A DNA stretch of 64,000 nt from Pseudisothecium myosuroides. Taxonomy: Eukaryota; Streptophyta; Bryopsida; Hypnales; Lembophyllaceae. The stretch spans positions 2,232,001 to 2,296,000 of the forward strand of contig OX637293.1 of NCBI GenBank assembly GCA_951799445.1. The letters are read 5' to 3'. A program made the translations under genes and the position numbers. The notes below the pieces were generated by a model that was not told where the DNA came from, did not search any database, and saw only the letters and a list, made by a program, of their open reading frames with translations. Below, in pieces: positions 1 through 11,883 of the stretch. The first letter of the stretch is position 1. The number at the start of each line of letters is the position of its first letter.

Positions 1-1061
1 TGGTATAGATTTCAAAACAGGCATTTTGAACCATCTAGAACTAGATAGATTTAGAACGGCCATTTTGAACTGTTTTCATGCCATTTTAAAATAATATCGC
101 CATTTCAATGAAATTGCCCATAGAATTGTATTTTGATTATTAAGAGTCAATCATGGTGCAAATGTATGTGCCCTCATATGCCTCTAGTTCTCGATGAAAC
201 CTATAGAGCGCACTCCATGAACCTTAAGTTTTTGTGATCATAACCTAGACAATGAGACTTTCATTGAATTCCTTGACCGTCCGGAGGGCTGACCATTCCT
301 CAATTAAAGTTTTGCTCAAGGGTGATTGGGGCCAAAAGAGGTTTATAATGCCAAACTTCAAGGCCAGTAGAGTTAATTGTAAAGTGAGCAAACGTGGGAC
401 CAAGAGTCGGAGTTCAAGAATTACACAAGACCAAACTCACCGGAGCACCAAAACTCAGGTCCGATAGATTTTGGTGCCGTGTTTCTTCTATACTATTCTT
501 AGTTACACCTTCCCTTGACAACCAGCTACAAACATAGGATGAACTTTACAATTAACTCTAATGTCTAATTAATGTATCCAATACCTTGCTATTTGATTCA
601 CAATTATGGCCATAAATTAAACTAGTATTTTTTTAAATTTAATTCCAACTAATGAAATGAAGCTTATGAAATGCAATTTCTATTCCAAATAAAAATTCTA
701 TTTTTTTGGTAAATTTCAATATTTTATAGCAATATGAGCTTTGGATCTATAACCATGGTTGTTGATATTTTAATTTTAGAGTGACAATAATTTTGGTTTA
801 TATTATGATGTTATACACTAGGATGCACATATATGGTGAAAATTTCAGTTTTTTCGAGTATATTTTGTATTTGATATGAAATTTCTTTATTTAAAAGAAA
901 AAAAAATCATCATAATTTCAGATTGTCTCCAAAAAATTTGAAAATTTTATTACTTGTAGTAGACATGTGACTTCATCTTTGAAAAATAAATATAAGAATT
1001 TTCATTTATATCTAATTGCAAAATGGCTACAAAGAGAGTGATGGACAATGAGGCTTGAAAT
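1..1061. other. AT-rich intergenic DNA
   Basis: No coding region, RNA gene or clear repeat was recognised. Open frames here are short and lack plausible splice partners. Confidence 0.5.
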
Positions 1062-1063
1062 TA

Positions 1064-1300
1064 TTCCCTCAGTCCCACTAAAAAGCTCCAAATTGGATTA
1101 GGGTTTGTTTCACTAAAAGGGTTCCATGTATTGATTTTGATTGTTGATTGTTGAGCAAGCAATGTAAAACAGAGGGCGGAGTGGATACACACATAATTTG
1201 AATTCTAGATCGCTTGCTCAGTGATCAAAATCAATAAATGAAGCAGTTTAGTGATACAAACCCTAAACCGATTTGGAGCTTTTTAGTGGGACTGAGGGAG
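1064..1300. mobile_element. Stowaway-like MITE, 237 bp
   Basis: The two ends are inverted copies over roughly 70 bp with few mismatches: the left end begins TTCCCTCAGTCCCACTAAAA and the right end, reversed, begins CTCCCTCAGTCCCACTAAAA. The element is flanked on both sides by TA (1062-1063 and 1301-1302). A CTCCCTC terminus with a TA target duplication is the signature of Stowaway MITEs of the Tc1/mariner superfamily. No transposase is encoded. Each arm also carries a telomere-box-like AAACCCTAA motif. Confidence 0.85.
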
Positions 1301-1599
1301 TAGTAGTTATGGGCCCATCCCTTCTAGGGTTAAGCTGGAGTGTTTTTAAACTTGCAATGATATGCAATTTTCATAAATGATGTGGCACCATTTGGACGTC
1401 TACCCACATGGATGTGGTGTTTGTTGCTCTTCAACCAAAATGTGCTTTAATAATATTCTTGTACATATATTCCAATGCCAAGTTGAAATTTCTTATTTTG
1501 TTTATGTGTTGAAATTCCACTCTTTTCTAGGCATACGACTTGATAAGTTTGCATGGTATATTCTTCTATATTTAGGTGCTATATTTGTTTGTTTGTTAC

Positions 1600-1945
1600 A
1601 TTGAGATCTCCCTGACCGTACGTCCCCCAATTGCCTGCTTGGTACCGATAGAAAGCCCTCACAAGGAGGGGTGACTCACGGTGTGAAAGTAATAGATTTT
1701 TTAGTCATTTTGGATCTTTAAAATTACTAAATTATGCTAAATTATGTATCTTTTGAACTGGGTATCAATTTGTCACGTTCTTGGTACCGTTGGAAAGTCC
1801 TCGGCGAGGAAAGGTGCACAGGCTTTGCTTCGTGGCATTTGGATTTACAGTGGGAAAGTTATTGAATTTCAAAGTTTTTATTGAACTAAAAAATTAGAAA
1901 ATTACTTTTTGACTGTGGCAACGGCACAGGGGCACACCAGTACGA
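1600..1945. repeat. Dispersed repeat also present at about 21.24-21.46 kb
   Basis: A stretch containing GAGATCTCC, a TTGGTACCG motif, AAGTCCTCGGCGAGGAA and a GTTATTGAATTTCAAA tail recurs at 21240-21460. There it lies inside a 494-bp insertion. Within this copy the TTGGTACCG block occurs twice (about 1640 and 1780), suggesting an internal duplication or two nested insertions. It may be part of a long terminal repeat; no coding sequence accompanies it. Confidence 0.5.
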
Positions 1946-2635
1946 CCTGAAAACAAATGTCTACGGTAATCCCGGCCCTAGATTTTCAGAGTTCTGTGGA
2001 TTAATGTCACATTTTTGGCACCAGATTAAGGTAATAGGTCAAAGTAGTTTGCAGTTTAGTTTTCTGTTCATGTCACCTACTGTTGCGAGCTTGATTTAGG
2101 TCAAAGATGGAAAGAGGACCTTCATAAAGTTCAGCTTAAGTTACAAGCACAAGCTTCACCATTACTTACTGTATTTTCTACTCAGTATAAGGTATCCCAT
2201 TCCAGACCAAATGGGAGCAAGCCCATTGTGGTCTAAATTATGTTAGTGGTGTACATTTCATGGCCTGTATTGAGGCCAATTTTTTTTGTTTATACACTTC
2301 AATTGTACGTCTCCAGTTGAGCCTGAATTTAGGATTCTCCCAAACCTGCCATGTCTTGAAACCATTCTGGTAACCAAAGGTTGAAAAACTCCAGCCACTT
2401 TTCTGTACACAGTGAATCAAGTTTCAGAGTATAATCAACGAAGTGGGCAATAGATGAAATCTTATAAAAATTGCTGATAGAAGCCACTGTACAGAATAGA
2501 CTTCTAGCCAAATCACATTATGAGTCTACAGTGGAGAAAAAAATTGCCTACCTTCTCTCTCTCAACCAAGCAGTACAGTGCTGTGCATCAGACTTGGGGT
2601 CATTATTTACATACAATGAAAAAATTTATAGCAGC

Positions 2636-3815
2636 CTAAGCTGACTGTATTTCTCTTTTTCTGCACTTATTATTTCCATCATATCGGATCAAAGCCTGGT
2701 TGGCGTTGTCATCTTCGGGGTTGTCCATTGTTGGTGTTGTACAATTAATTGCACTCAAGGAAACATGCTTCACAACACTTCCATTGAAATGCCACCAGTT
2801 ATCAAGGCATGCATAGAACTTGCATTCATGCCGGTCATGATCAGAAAAGTTGTTCGCAGTTTTAAAATCTTTGTATTGCTTATACAAAGAGTTGAATTTG
2901 CGCTTGCAAGCAATTGGAGTTCGATTGAATCCCTGTATCGAAGCCACCATTCGAGCGTGGAGGTTTGACCAGGAGTCAACGCCTGAAAAATCCATTGTAC
3001 GAGAGTTTAGTTGTCTACATGAAATAATTGAACAATGGAGCCAACGGAACCTTTGGGTGGAAGTTCAAGAACTCACGGCAACATGACAAATTCAGCATCA
3101 TCTTGCCTCGAAATGGAACGAGAGGCCTTCAAATACAACATAAAGTAGAGGATACTAAAACAATTAGGAACCTGATTCTTTCACTTTACAATGACCCCTG
3201 TTACCAACAGCAACTCATCTATACATAAAATTAGTTGGACTTATCTGACTAAATGTCTACGGTCACTCATCTTTGGACAGAAATTGGATCGTCTATGTCA
3301 CTTATAGTGGTCTACAACCTCACTTTGGAGTTGCCAAGGAAATTCATGTAGTTATAAACCTATTATTTGACTCTTAGACAGATCTCTCCACAACTATACA
3401 TCTCTCAAAACTTACACTTCTACATATAGGTTAAAACGCTCAAATTCACGCAACTAGAATCCGCTACCTTATTGACCAAAACACAAAAGCATAGAAAATT
3501 CTGACCTTGCTTTTTAGCATTCTTTACAAAATCAGTCTCCATTTCACCCCGAACATCGATCAATGCGTACACCTCGCTATCTGGCCAATTTCTTCCTGCT
3601 TCGCTTTCCTCAATCTTCACTGTCACTGTTTTCCTTGGCCGCCCTGCTTTCCTCTTCGGTAGCATTGTCGGAGTCTCTTGAGTAGCACAAACATGGACAT
3701 ACTCGTCGCCTTCTCCAATCTCAAATAATTGTCTCTTTAAATCCTTTTCCACCGCACCACTTGCACCCACTCCACTCTCTTCACAAATTGAGACTGGAAT
3801 GTTCGCCTTCTCAAC
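2636..3815 (-). CDS. AT-hook / trihelix-like DNA-binding protein, 3' exons (5' exon not found)
   Basis: Two exons join in phase: 3815-3506 and 2982-2636 (introns end in AG at 3816-3817 and 2983-2984; GT donor at 3505-3504). The joined reading frame gives about 218 residues and ends at a stop at 2636. It holds an AT-hook-like basic patch (KRKAGRPRK) followed by a region starting RNWPDSEVYALIDVRGE. That region continues across the junction through SWSNLHARM and ACKRKFNSLYKQYKDF to FYACLDNWW. The spaced aromatic residues and three predicted helices resemble the trihelix (Myb/SANT-like) DNA-binding domain of plant GT factors or of Harbinger-associated Myb-like proteins. No in-frame ATG precedes 3815 before a stop, so at least one upstream exon is missing; it may lie in 3830-4330 or beyond. 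The family call rests on pattern only. Confidence 0.55.
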
Positions 3816-3818
3816 CTG

Positions 3819-4360
3819 AAAAAGATATATTTAAAAAATTGCTTTCCATGATGTCAGTAATTGACCATACTGTCATTCAAATATCACGAACAAGCGACCA
3901 GAAAAGGGGAATGAAACATACACGCAAACATAAAAAGCAAGAGAAGAAAATGAGGGGTGAAAAGTGTGCCCTTGCCACAAGTGTTGCTCGAAAATATATA
4001 ATATTATTATAATCGGTTCGCTCCTTGGACCCCACACCAAAGCAATGCCGCACTCAAAGGACCAATCTAATACCATTGGACCTAATCCTGTCACAGAAGC
4101 GCCCACACATAACCTTGTAAACCCTGAAATTCCTCCCCGGAATTCCAGCCTAGGAAATTGAAGTGCATTGCAGCCTTGATCATACTCTATAGGGTGCATG
4201 AGATCCTGGAAATGAGGGACCCGTCTAAGTCCAGTATATAATGTTATGCATGTTTCCCAATTGATGAACTTCATCAAGAGGTGCAATATATCCTAATCGA
4301 GAGTCTCCTATTATATACACTACATAAGAAGAAGAAGAAGTCCAGGGCAATCAATCACTT
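3819..4360. other. Spacer between two minus-strand genes
   Basis: This stretch should contain the 5' part of the trihelix-like gene and the 3' untranslated region of the isomerase gene. An open minus-strand frame of 137 codons spans 3873-4286, but it has no recognisable motif and no clean splice to the downstream exon. I do not call it a gene. Confidence 0.4.
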
Positions 4361-6875
4361 TCATAGCTTTGAGTAGTGGGGCTTTCGCTTCTGTACCCGT
4401 GCTTGCATAGCCTCCTGCAAATCCTCAGAGGCAAGCATGGCAGCATTCCACAGCCCCACGTACTCAAGACCCTGCGCCACCGTCATGTCGCGGCTCTTGA
4501 TCAGCACAGTCTTCGTTCCCGTGACGGCCAGAGGCGACTTCGCTGCAATCTGGGATGCCAGCTTGTGCACGTGGTCATCGAGCTCCGCTTGGGACTGGAG
4601 AACCCCCTGCACCAGGCCCAGCGCCTTCGCTTCCGACCCGCTGAATCGTCTCCCTGTCAGTGCCAGCTCCATTGCGTTTCCATGACCCACGAGCTTTGGC
4701 AATCGTTGCAGCGTTCCGAGGTCCGCTGTAATGGCCACGTCCACCTCCCTCACGCTAAACACCGCATCCTGTCCAATAACGGGTGTCAGAATCTCAGAGC
4801 ACCATTTCTCTACGAGGGGATAACTGCTTTGGAGAAGGATCTCACTTGAATTTCCTATTCGGTAACACATGTAGAGATAGTGGAGCAGGTAACAGTCCCC
4901 AAATGTGGTCATTCGTGAGGCACGGAAACGTCCACAATATCAATGCTAACAATAGGAAAGAAACAATCTAGCGGTAGTCATGGGCTTCTTCAGAGTCCTC
5001 TAGTTAGCAAATTCAACAAACTGACAAAAACCTAATTCACTGAGCATTGGAAAATGAAGAATGAATGCATGCTCTCCTCAAAGTCCTCTCATTTGCGCTT
5101 CCTACAAACTAGCAAAACCCAAATCAGAGAACATTGGAGACAAGAACATGAGACTAAAGAAGTTCACATGGAGAATGCACTACAGCTAGCCATCTAACAC
5201 ACCATATTTCGAACCAAGCGACTATGAATGAAGTGCCACAAAATATGGATGAAGTTAGGATTCAATAAGCTCACACTGAAATCGACTACTGTGACTTCCC
5301 CATAACACTAGTTCAAATTGATTCAAGAATACCTGACTGCAGTAACGAAGGTCACAGGCCGTGACCATGTCGATGCCGCCTCCGATACAAGCCCCCTGGA
5401 TGGCGGCGATCACGGGCTTTCGACACTCTTCGAACGCGTTGAATGCATCCTGCATCGCCTTCACATCTCTTCGAAACTTCTCCTTTTGTCGACCCAAGCA
5501 CGTCGGCGTTTCTTTGCCTCCTGAAAGTCATTGCATTTTTACCGAAATAAGGAACCAATCACTTGCCTGAATCTTCCGCTTGGAGATCAAGAGAATCGCA
5601 TGAAATTGCAATAGAAAAGATCAAAAGATTCACTAAATTGAGCTCAATGTGGACTCTCTGGGTTCAACATGGAAATTATGCAACGACACAAGCTTCGTAA
5701 GTTAGATTCATCATATGTTACTCAAGAGAACCTTCGATTATGATTACGCATCTTTCTTTCAACGACAATGTACACTAATCCCTATTTATCGCTACACGTT
5801 AATTTGTAAACTGCGACAGAATACATCAAAATATTCAGTAAATTGACCACTAAATTGACTCTCTATGGTCAACATCGAAATTATGTGATTATATAAGCTC
5901 CGTAAGTCAGATTCATCATATGCTACATGAGAACCATTGGTTATGATTACCGATCTTTATTTGAATGACACCATACGTTATTCCCTATACATCCCGATCC
6001 CAATCACCATACATTAATTTGAAAATCACGACAACATACATCAAAATGTTCACAAAATTGAGCTCTATGATGACTTCCATTGTCAACATGGAAATTGTGC
6101 AACCACAGATGCTACAAATGTTGACCATTGACTATGATTACTCCTCTTGCTTTGAGTGACATTATTCTCTGTACATCCCTTGTTCATGTTACTTGAACCT
6201 CCTGCTTCGACTGAAGTGAATCACGTGAGAAAGCAACATAATAAATTGAAATATTCACTAAATTGAGCTATACGTCGACTCCTGAGGTTCGGCATGAAAA
6301 TTATGCTACACTTTATTAAATTTATCTCGCTACAATAGAACTAATGATTAAAATTACTGATCGTTCTTTGAGTGACAATTATAAATTATTGTCTATACAG
6401 TCATTTTGAAAGCTTGCAAGAAAATTAAGCATGAAAATATGCAACTACACAAGCTCCATAGCTCAGATTCATCATATTCTATACATAACAACTGCTGATT
6501 ATGTTAACTCGTCTTCCTTCCTTACATTATTTTAGAACTGGAAAGAGAAACAATTACAATAAAAAAAGGAAACAAAAGAAAGCAGTGCGATTGACAAAAA
6601 CAAGAAAGCAAGAAAGCAAGAAATCGAAGCCTACCAAACTCTTTCTCAAAATGCGAGAGGTCGATCCCCGCGCAGAAATGAGGCCCGGCAGCGTTCACGA
6701 TGATGACGCGTACGGCGGGGTTCAGATCCAGAGCCTGAACTGCAGCCGGAAGTTCCTCGAACAGCGAGGAGTCCAACGCATTGAGCTTGGACGGGCGATT
6801 GAGCGTGAGCGTCGCTATCCCTGCACTATCAGGCCCTTGCACTTTCACACTCTCCCATTCTCTCCCACTCTCCAT
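4361..6875 (-). CDS. DCI1: Peroxisomal delta(3,5)-delta(2,4)-dienoyl-CoA isomerase
   Basis: Three exons with GT-AG junctions: 6875-6635, 5520-5333 and 4768-4361. They give 837 nt and a 278-residue protein, the length I recall for the Arabidopsis protein. It belongs to the crotonase (enoyl-CoA hydratase/isomerase) family and shifts double bonds in dienoyl-CoA esters during beta-oxidation of unsaturated fatty acids in peroxisomes. The oxyanion-hole segment HFCAGIDLSHF ends exon 1. The segment IQGACIGGGIDMVTACDLRY is in exon 2. The acidic triad known from the rat enzyme (D176, E196, D204) aligns with D131, E151 and D159, with identical spacing. The C-terminus is SKL, a canonical type 1 peroxisomal targeting signal. 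The ATG at 6875 is the first whose product (MESGREWESVKV) starts with a normal crotonase N-terminus; codons further upstream are 5' untranslated sequence. Intron 1 (5521-6634) carries a degenerate tandem repeat. Confidence 0.93.
5600..6530 (-). repeat. Degenerate tandem repeat inside DCI1 intron 1, period about 205 bp
   Basis: A module centred on AAATTGAGCTC...GTCAACATGGAAATTATG recurs near 5637, 5850, 6055, 6260 and, shortened, 6425. It is followed each time by a variant of AAGCTCCGTAAGTCAGATTC and TATGATTAC...TTTGAGTGAC. Spacing is close to 205 bp and copies are well diverged. The array fills most of the intron. Confidence 0.7.
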
Positions 6876-7358
6876 AGCCGCAAAAGAACCGAAAAAATCG
6901 AAAGAATCGCAAAAATTCGACAGAATTTTGAACGACAAATTAAATAAAATTTTGTCAGACCATCGCAAAATTGGATAAAGAATCTTCAAAGTGTCCTCAA
7001 AGCTCCCTCCCTTCCTAATTCAGCCTAATGGAGCTCTGAAATGTGCCACAGGGAGGGTCCAAGACTGAGACCGAGAGGAAACCCCAAGTTGGACCCAAGC
7101 ATCGTGCGTTCAGATGGACAGGCCCTTTGCACCGTGATTTTCACTGCAGATGGTTGGGAATTGAGAAGTGTTCTGGAGTTGTGCCAAAGTGATTGAGAAA
7201 TGAGCAGTGATTGTGAAGAAATCACGCGGAAATCATCGTCGCGGCTACGGCGGAGGCTGCGGAGGTGCGAGGAGGGGACGACGACTGTGTTGGGTCCACC
7301 GGTCGCCGTCGCCATCTCCGTCACGTCGTATGGCCAGGACGGAGCCCATAACCGACCG
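6876..7358 (-). promoter_or_regulatory. Presumed 5' UTR and promoter of the isomerase gene
   Basis: This GC-richer stretch directly upstream of the DCI1 start codon is the likely location of its transcription start and promoter. No specific element could be assigned. A 99-codon minus-strand frame at 7025-7324 has no recognisable domain. Confidence 0.4.
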
Positions 7359-7360
7359 TA

Positions 7361-7773
7361 AGGTAGAAATACCCAAAACCGTCAAAATAATAAGCAAATA
7401 AAATCAGCATAGTTGGAAGCACCTTTTCTTAACAATAATATTTTAGTAATATAATATTAGAAATTGAAAATATGAATTTTCGAAAAAAAATAGATTTTTT
7501 GGATCCTGCATGTAATTTTTATAATTCTTCAAAGTTACAGCTCCCTAAACCTCTGAAACCGTCCTATAGGTGAACCTTAAACTAAAATCTAACAAATTAG
7601 AATTCAACTAATGGTTGAAAGCATCATATAGGTGAACTTGAAACTAAAATCTGACAAATCAACATTCAACTAATGGCAGTAAAGGGTCAATTTTATGATG
7701 CTTTTTAGGGACACTTTAATGGAAATCTAGTGTACATCAATGGGAACAGGAATGCTTATGGGTATTTCTACCT
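7361..7773. mobile_element. TA-flanked foldback element with AGGTAG ends (413 bp)
   Basis: The left end AGGTAGAAATACCCA is repeated inverted at the right end (TGGGTATTTCTACCT). TA flanks both sides (7359-7360 and 7774-7775). Further elements with the same AGGTAG...CTACCT termini occur at 28090, 40514, 42613 and 44641. Termini and TA duplication suggest a Tc1/mariner-type MITE. Confidence 0.65.
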
Positions 7774-7775
7774 TA

Positions 7776-9954
7776 GACCCTCCACTCTTTGTTCTCCATT
7801 TTGCCGATATTTATGAGTGAATTTTTATAGTTTTATTTTTTAATTTTGAAAAGACGGGAATCCAACGTCTTACACTAGTCCTTTAATGAACACCATTTGG
7901 AGTACCCTCCTAAATTCCAATTCATTTTCCCTTCAAAAATAGGGGAGTTTGAAAAGCAGTCCACTTTAGGTGTAGTTACCTTACAACCTCATGGCTATTT
8001 TCCTCATACTTGCTCCTACTCGACATCCTTTTTCTTCTTCTTTGCAATCTTCTTCTTCCACATATTGCTCTTGCATTTACCATTCCATCTATCACTTTTT
8101 CAAACTTTAAAACTCTTTTCTTTGTACGCTACCATTTTGCAAGTATACATGATTGGAATTTTTTTGTATTTCCTTTTCAAAGATTTAATTATATGATTTC
8201 AATAAGTTGTAAAAATTTCACATCAAATATTTTTTATTTTTTATTATTTTATTTGAGGAAATTTGAAATTATTATGAATTTTCAAATAAAAAATAAAAAA
8301 TCTCACATCAACTATTTTATTTGCAAGCTTTTGTAAAAATCTATAAAAATTTTCATACAGTCTAGTGTAGAACATTATGATGCAAAAACGTTTACCATAT
8401 CATTCTAAATTAGAAATGAGCACTCTATGATAATAGGTTCAAATTTCAAATATCAATCAAATACTCAATTTTAGGAAATTTTCAAATTTTTAGATTATAG
8501 TAGAAGCTAGACTTGATAAGCCTCATTTCATTAGTTGTAAAGTCAAAAAATATCACAAGGAGGGAATATCCAACTACCTTTTCCCCCTAAAAAAGAGTTC
8601 AATGAAAAAATTCTTTCTTATCTTTGAGACCTCCTTAAAGTCATCCAAAGGACAAAAAATATCTTGTGAGGCATTTCAAGGTTTAAGTTGAAATCACGTG
8701 TCTAATATAAAGTATCCATTATGTATACAATAAAGAAGAGTTTTATTCACCACACATGTAAACATCCAACCTTTCTAGCAATAATCTAGAAACTTGGACC
8801 ATCTAAAATTTAGCACATTTCTTTTGTGTTTTGCTCAAAATCAATTGCAATGAACTAATAAAATGTCAATACATGAAGAAATTTTACACTTGGTACAAAT
8901 CAAAGCTCACATGTATGGTCAATGGAGCCTCTTAAATGTATTGTATGGTTAATAGAGTCTCTACCTTAGAATATGTTATAAAATTTTCAGATATTATTGT
9001 GCAAATTTCAACTACCGGAAATTGTTGAAGAAAGTGAAGAAATTAATTCATATCAAATACAAAATATATTAAAGCATTCAAAAATTTAAAAATAGAAGTG
9101 CATTATAGAATAGAACATTGTTAGTAGTATAAAGAAGTTTCTTTGTCATTCTACATTTAGAAACATGGTTATAGATCCTCATTTCAAGAAAATGCTCATT
9201 TTGTATGAATTTTTCAAAATTTTCAGGTGGAGTAGAAACTATACTTTTAAAGATTTATTGTATTTATTTTGGTATTGAAAAAAACAAATGAAATGATTTT
9301 GATGAATGTCAACGAAATCAAGTTTTATGGAGGAAAAAACTCGAGGTATTGAAACACACCATATATCACTTATTGACAAACTAATTCTTTTTAAAACAAT
9401 AAAAACTCATATGACTTGAATTTAACTCAATAATGTAGATTTAACATTACTAATAAGGTTACGTCATACTCAAAAAATTGGATGAAAATCCTATGTTTTA
9501 AAATATGAAAAACAATTGTTTGACCATCCAAAGGATACTTTTAGTCATAGGTGTCTTCATGGGAAAAAATGATAATCCTTCTAATATAATTTCTATCCTA
9601 GTTTCTACTACAAAACAATATTTTTGTTTGCCGCTTGAGCCAAGTGTTTTTCATCTAAAGTAAGCACATCCTTTTTTTACACTCATAGCAATTGAGCATA
9701 TTTGCTATTATTAAATATGGATTATTTTATTAGATCTTAGAGGCATATGAAAGAAGATTCCAATTTAGTTTAGTACACATTTGATTGATCTTTGAACTCC
9801 ACGTAAATAAGTAATGAAATTTTTACATGTTGCATGTAGGTGTATCAAATATTGACACTAGGCTCTCCTAGGTTCTTATGTTTTAATTAATTGTGTTAGC
9901 TTTATGTTATCAATATACTTCGTATAATTTTAGTGTTGTTTTTTGAAGAAAATA
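7776..9954. other. AT-rich intergenic DNA
   Basis: No gene recognised. The stretch 8896-8973 resembles 44398-44478 (shared TCAAATCAAAGCTCAC and TCTCTACCTTA) and may be a decayed member of the AGGTAG-type foldback family. Confidence 0.45.
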
Positions 9955-10696
9955 TACAATGGCTCTCATAAGTATTTTTTCAACAATTTTTGGACATGTT
10001 GCAATACAATTAAGACACTTGTATAATATGATTTAAAAAAGAATTTAACAATTTTTGAAATTTTTGTATTGTAATCTAATTTATTAGTGCATAAAACCTT
10101 TCAATAGAAGTAAATTTTTTCAAGATTCTTTAGCATTGGAACAAGAACTCTTTTTGGAATTTTCTACCAATGATTTGATAAATTTACAAATTTTAGTGAG
10201 TGAAATAATACCAACTAAAATATGGCTCAAAATATTTATATTTTCTATAATTCATTCCAAAAATCTCCAAAAAATCGTGAAAAACAATACATAAAATTCT
10301 TACATTCTTTTGAAATTATTATAAAAAAATTTGGAGACTTTTGGAGCAATTATAAGAACCATAAATATTATTTTGGAGTCATCTTTTAGTTAATAATATG
10401 TCATTCAATACTTAAAAAATTATAAATTTCTAAAATTCTTACCACAAAATTCTAAGACTTTCATTCTACTTGCTAAAGAATATTGAAAATTATTTACTTA
10501 TATTAAAAGTTTATTCATTAATAAATTTAATTAAAATAGAAAAAAATTCAAATTCAAGGTAAAATTTGAAATTTTATTTTATATAATTGTTGTAGTTGTA
10601 TTACAACATGCCCAAATTTTGTTTAAAATCTCTAATTCCTCAATTAGCTATGGTAATTTTTGTAAAAATATGAAACATTTTAAGAGCCATTATATG
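9955..10696. repeat. Long foldback element, about 740 bp (diverged copy)
   Basis: The left end (ACAATGGCTCTCATAAGTAT, then TTTGGACATGTTG) reappears inverted at the right end (CAACATGCCCAAA, then AGAGCCATTATATGT), with further inverted similarity inwards. Related elements lie at 19307-20050 and 34187-34980. No protein is encoded. Confidence 0.65.
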
Positions 10697-11883
10697 TACC
10701 ACATTTAGAAATTGTTGATCGTAGGTGCACCCAAAATTGCATCCTACTTAAAACTACCATCATCACTTTGTATACATCTCCAAAATCAATATGTCTCTAT
10801 ATTGAAGAAACAATTTTTGAACATCCATAAAGAAAACTTTGACCTTTCATAACTTTTGCATATGGTATTCAAATGTCGCGTTCTTTAGTGTGTAGGAACC
10901 TCCTTTCTTGCAAACAAGAAAATATGAAAATTTGATCAGTCTAATAATAGTAAATAAGCACAATAGCAAAAAGTGTCGATTTTGGGGTTGCCCACTTTAT
11001 ATATACTTTTATTTTTTTGAATAGAGTTTTACTCGGAATAACATATTTCATCTAATTCAACTATGTGGCCGTATTAACGGTCGCCACTCTAGCTGAATGT
11101 TTTTTTGATAAATTTTGGTTTGGAAAACATCAATTTATTTTGTTTCTATCTCAGTCCGAGCAATATAATTGGTCGCAAAAGGCTTAAATTAAATTCCAAA
11201 ATCTTAAAAAAATCATGCCCTTACTTCTCTCCGACCAGGCAGGCGACCCGAGTATCGTCGGCGTCTACTCGCGGCAGATTGCGGCAGCGGCACACAAGTC
11301 TAGCGGCGCCTGTTCCGAAGAATTCTCTCTCGTGAGAACAGAACGACGGATTTCCCAATTGCAATCAGAATTTTCGCCCTTTGCATTTCTTCTGGAGAGC
11401 TACAGTTAGACTTACTAAAATCCGAGAAGCTCTAGGAGAATTTCGTCTCGACGGCGGGCCAATCTTCGCAAAATATTTTTTAGCGTAAAGCCCTCTGATG
11501 AAATCAAGGTTTTAGGGAACTGGATAGGGGTTTTAGGGCAATTGTGGTTTTACGGTTTAGAGTTCTTGAAGTGGGAGCATTGTGCAATGCAAGGAAATCC
11601 AGAATAGAATTTATAGCAAGAATTTTAAGGCTAGGAATTTGAGAGAGTGTGCAAAATTGAGTTTACCCCTCTGGTCTGAGATTGTGGTTTTAGGGCTTGA
11701 AATTCGGTATAGCCTTGGAATGTAGCGACCGCATTGTGATTGCGAGCTGATTTGTTTTGCGACTCTAGTTGTTTTCGCAATGTAGCTCTGCGCTTGCAGT
11801 ATTGAGAATTTTGCAACAGGTGAGGGACGCTGTAATGCTGTTTCACAGCAACTTGGATTAGATGTCATAAATCGAATTGGACC
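10697..11883 (+). promoter_or_regulatory. 5' flank and presumed promoter / 5' UTR of the TFIIIC subunit gene
   Basis: AT-rich sequence changes to GC-richer sequence from about 11215 to the start codon at 11884. The frames here are short and look like untranslated leader. No defined promoter element was assigned. Confidence 0.4.

Noticed and set aside
3873..4286. 137-codon minus-strand frame between two genes
   Set aside because: No recognisable motif, and it does not splice cleanly to the trihelix-like exon at 3815.
4376..4849. 157-codon plus-strand open frame
   Set aside because: It lies antisense to exon 3 of the isomerase, whose protein matches the crotonase family across the whole exon.
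7025..7324. 99-codon minus-strand frame upstream of the isomerase
   Set aside because: No domain, no partner exon, and it lies in the presumed promoter or leader.
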